From contig CALHWU010000169.1 in assembly GCA_938039795.1 (NCBI GenBank), forward strand, positions 1 to 6,618: DNA of 6,618 nucleotides, in the 5' to 3' direction. A program made the position numbers and the translations under genes. Positions 5,167 through 6,618 of the stretch are shown one piece after another; position 1 is the first letter of the stretch; every line of letters begins with the position of its first letter. Below the pieces are notes generated by a model, which was given only the letters and a program-made list of their open reading frames with translations, searched no databases and was not told where the DNA came from. Source of the stretch: an uncultured Muribaculaceae bacterium (GTDB lineage: Bacteria; Bacteroidota; Bacteroidia; Bacteroidales; Muribaculaceae).

Positions 5167-6495
5167 ATGGAAACTAACGAAATCACCGAGGCTCTCCGTC
5201 GCCGCCTCGACATAGAACGCCTGCGGCCCATGCAGGAGCGCATGATTGAAACACGCAAGAACGCCGTGATGCTTGCCGCTCCCACCGGCTCCGGCAAGAC
5301 CGTGGCCTTCGGATGCTACCTGCTGCGGCGTTGCGGCGAGCCGCGCGGACAGGTGCAGGCCGTAGTCACCGTGCCCTCGCGCGAGCTTGCCCTGCAGGTG
5401 GCCGACGTCATGCGCCGCATGGCCTCCGGCCTTAAGACCACTACGGTCTACGGCGGTCACCGCGTTGCCGACGAACTGCCGACACTCACTCCCGCGCCCG
5501 ACATACTCATAGCCACTCCCGGACGTCTGCTCGACCTGTTGCAGCGCGGCGCCCTGGAGACATACGCCCCCGCGACAGTGGTCGTGGACGAATTCGACAA
5601 GACGCTCGACCTCGGATTCGCCGAAGAGATGAGCCGGCTCATGCGCCGTATCGGTCGCCCGCATTCGCTCGTGCTGACATCCGCCACTCCCATGGCAGCC
5701 GCCGAGCTACCCCAATGGGCGCAGCGCCCCGACTGGCTGACGCTCGACTACAGCACCCCGCCCGAAGCCGCAGGCCATCTCGAACGCGTGGAGGTGGAAA
5801 GCCCCGTGCGCGACAAAGCCGAGACGCTTGCCGACCTGCTCTGCGCCATGCCCGACGCCGCGCGCCGGCGCACGATAGTGTTCGTCAACCACCGCGAGAG
5901 CGCCGAGCGCCTCCATGCCCTGCTCACCAGCGAGGGGATCGAGAACGCGCTCTACCACGGCGGCCTGCAGCAGAACGAGCGCGAGGCGGCAGTAGCACGG
6001 CTGCGCGGAGGCTCTGTGCCGGTGCTCGTGGCCACGGATCTTGCCGCCCGCGGACTCGATATCGAGGGGGGAATCGACGCCGTGGTTCACTATCACATGC
6101 CTCCCACGCCCGACGACTGGACGCACCGCAACGGCCGCACGGCCCGCAACGGCACCGACGGAACAGCCTACGTCATCACCGCCGAAGGGGAGACAGTGCC
6201 CGACTACGTTGTGACCGACCGCCGCTGGCTCCCCGCACCCCGCGAAGGACGCACGCTGCAGGCCCCAATGACCACACTTCACATCAACGCAGGCCGCAAG
6301 GAGAAGATCTCGCGCGGCGACGTTGTGGGCTACATCACGGCCCACACCCCCCTGAAAGGCTCCGACATCGGACTCATCACCCTCACCGACCACGCCACGC
6401 TCGTGGCCGTGCCGCGCGAAGCCGCCGCGTCAGTCATCGCCTCCTGCTCCCCGCAGAAGCTCAAAGGCCAGCGCGTCCGCCTCACCCGCCTCTAA
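5167..6495 (+). CDS. DEAD-box family ATP-dependent RNA helicase (DEFD variant) with DbpA-like C-terminal RNA-binding domain
   Basis: A predicted RNA-dependent ATPase that remodels RNA or ribonucleoprotein in the cytoplasm, 442 residues. Two RecA-like domains are complete: motif I A-P-T-G-S-G-K-T at 38-45 (Lys44); Ia P-S-R-E-L-A at 70-75; Ib T-P-G-R at 117-120; motif II D-E-F-D at 141-144; III S-A-T at 172-174; V A-T-D-L-A-A-R-G-L-D at 289-298; VI H-R-N-G-R-T-A-R at 320-327. Motif II is DEFD instead of DEAD and motif VI ends T-A-R instead of T-G-R. The Q motif is reduced: Gln23 sits in R-P-M-Q with only 22 residues before it. From about residue 369 a compact domain (A-G-R-K-x-K-I, then G-D-V-V-G, later K-G-Q-R-V-R) resembles the DbpA RNA-binding domain, which in E. 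coli DbpA recognises 23S rRNA; a ribosome-assembly role is inferred. The 129-nt gap from prs holds a terminator-like hairpin but no clear TAnnTTTG promoter. Confidence 0.93.
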   Translation: METNEITEALRRRLDIERLRPMQERMIETRKNAVMLAAPTGSGKTVAFGCYLLRRCGEPRGQVQAVVTVPSRELALQVADVMRRMASGLKTTTVYGGHRVADELPTLTPAPDILIATPGRLLDLLQRGALETYAPATVVVDEFDKTLDLGFAEEMSRLMRRIGRPHSLVLTSATPMAAAELPQWAQRPDWLTLDYSTPPEAAGHLERVEVESPVRDKAETLADLLCAMPDAARRRTIVFVNHRESAERLHALLTSEGIENALYHGGLQQNEREAAVARLRGGSVPVLVATDLAARGLDIEGGIDAVVHYHMPPTPDDWTHRNGRTARNGTDGTAYVITAEGETVPDYVVTDRRWLPAPREGRTLQAPMTTLHINAGRKEKISRGDVVGYITAHTPLKGSDIGLITLTDHATLVAVPREAAASVIASCSPQKLKGQRVRLTRL

Positions 6496-6508
6496 GAGTA
6501 GGACGGAG

Positions 6509-6564
6509 GAATCAGAGCTATCGGAGAAATCAGAATTCAATCAGAGTTATCTGAACTGTCAGAC
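6509..6564 (+). repeat. Six-unit degenerate 9-nt array (core ATCAGA) after the helicase gene
   Basis: Six 9-nt units: GAATCAGAG at 6509, CTATCGGAG at 6518, AAATCAGAA at 6527, then a 2-nt TT spacer, CAATCAGAG at 6538, TTATCTGAA at 6547 and CTGTCAGAC at 6556. T, C, G and A at unit positions 4, 5, 7 and 8 are invariant. The core CAATCAGA is the reverse complement of the TCTGATTG core at 144-188. The array starts 14 nt after the helicase stop and lacks a GC-rich terminator hairpin. Within it TCTGA at 6550-6554 can pair with TCAGA at either 6541-6545 or 6559-6563. It has no in-frame start codon, so it is not read as protein. Confidence 0.65.
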
Positions 6565-6618
6565 ACGGCTCTTTCATTTAAGATAAAATAAAGCGTATAT
6601 TTCCCCTTACCCGGTTCA

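Noticed and set aside
6509..6535. A repeated tripeptide (x-S-E) encoded by the 3' array
   Set aside because: The frame is not the helicase frame, has no start codon, and is broken by the 2-nt TT spacer at 6536-6537.
6596..6603. TATATTTC near the right edge as a -7 promoter element for a downstream gene
   Set aside because: It misses the final G of TAnnTTTG, has only TTTC near the -33 position, and the gene it would serve is outside the window.

Overview
The window looks like ordinary chromosomal DNA of a Bacteroidota member, most likely order Bacteroidales. A Muribaculaceae-like gut lineage is my guess from the style of the proteins, not something the sequence proves. Three things support the phylum. 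Several genes are preceded by the Bacteroidota sigma-ABfr -7 element TAnnTTTG. Strong Shine-Dalgarno sites are mostly absent. The lipoprotein carries a Bacteroides-type surface export signal (SDDD after the lipid cysteine). Coding regions are rich in C and G at third codon positions, while the gaps between genes are visibly more AT-rich.

Layout: all five complete genes are on the + strand. Bases 1-233 hold no complete gene. They contain a possible minus-strand gene start at the extreme left edge, two candidate promoters, and a degenerate array of five 9-nt units (consensus TCTGATTGG). Next come a cytoplasmic patatin-like lipase (234-1088) and a cytoplasmic GH13 alpha-amylase-family enzyme (1085-2776). 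These two share an ATGA stop/start overlap and so form one translationally coupled unit. A weak hairpin with a T7 tract, whose last bases also form the -33 element of a very good promoter, separates them from a surface-lipoprotein gene of unknown function (2851-4002). The fourth gene is ribose-phosphate pyrophosphokinase, prs (4081-5037), with its own -7 element and a strong hairpin after its stop. The fifth is a DEAD-box-type RNA helicase with a DEFD motif II and a DbpA-like C-terminal RNA-binding domain (5167-6495). After it lies a second 9-nt array (6509-6564) whose core, ATCAGA, is the reverse complement of the core in the left-hand array.

Functionally these are mainly housekeeping or metabolic genes: alpha-glucan metabolism, PRPP supply for nucleotide, His and Trp synthesis, and RNA or ribosome remodelling. 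They are joined by one lipase and one unknown surface protein. Apart from the patatin-GH13 pair there is no sign that they form one pathway. I see no mobile element, CRISPR array, tRNA or rRNA, and no obvious new multi-gene system. The most unusual features are the two opposed 9-nt arrays and the ability of the left one to pair with the patatin start codon.
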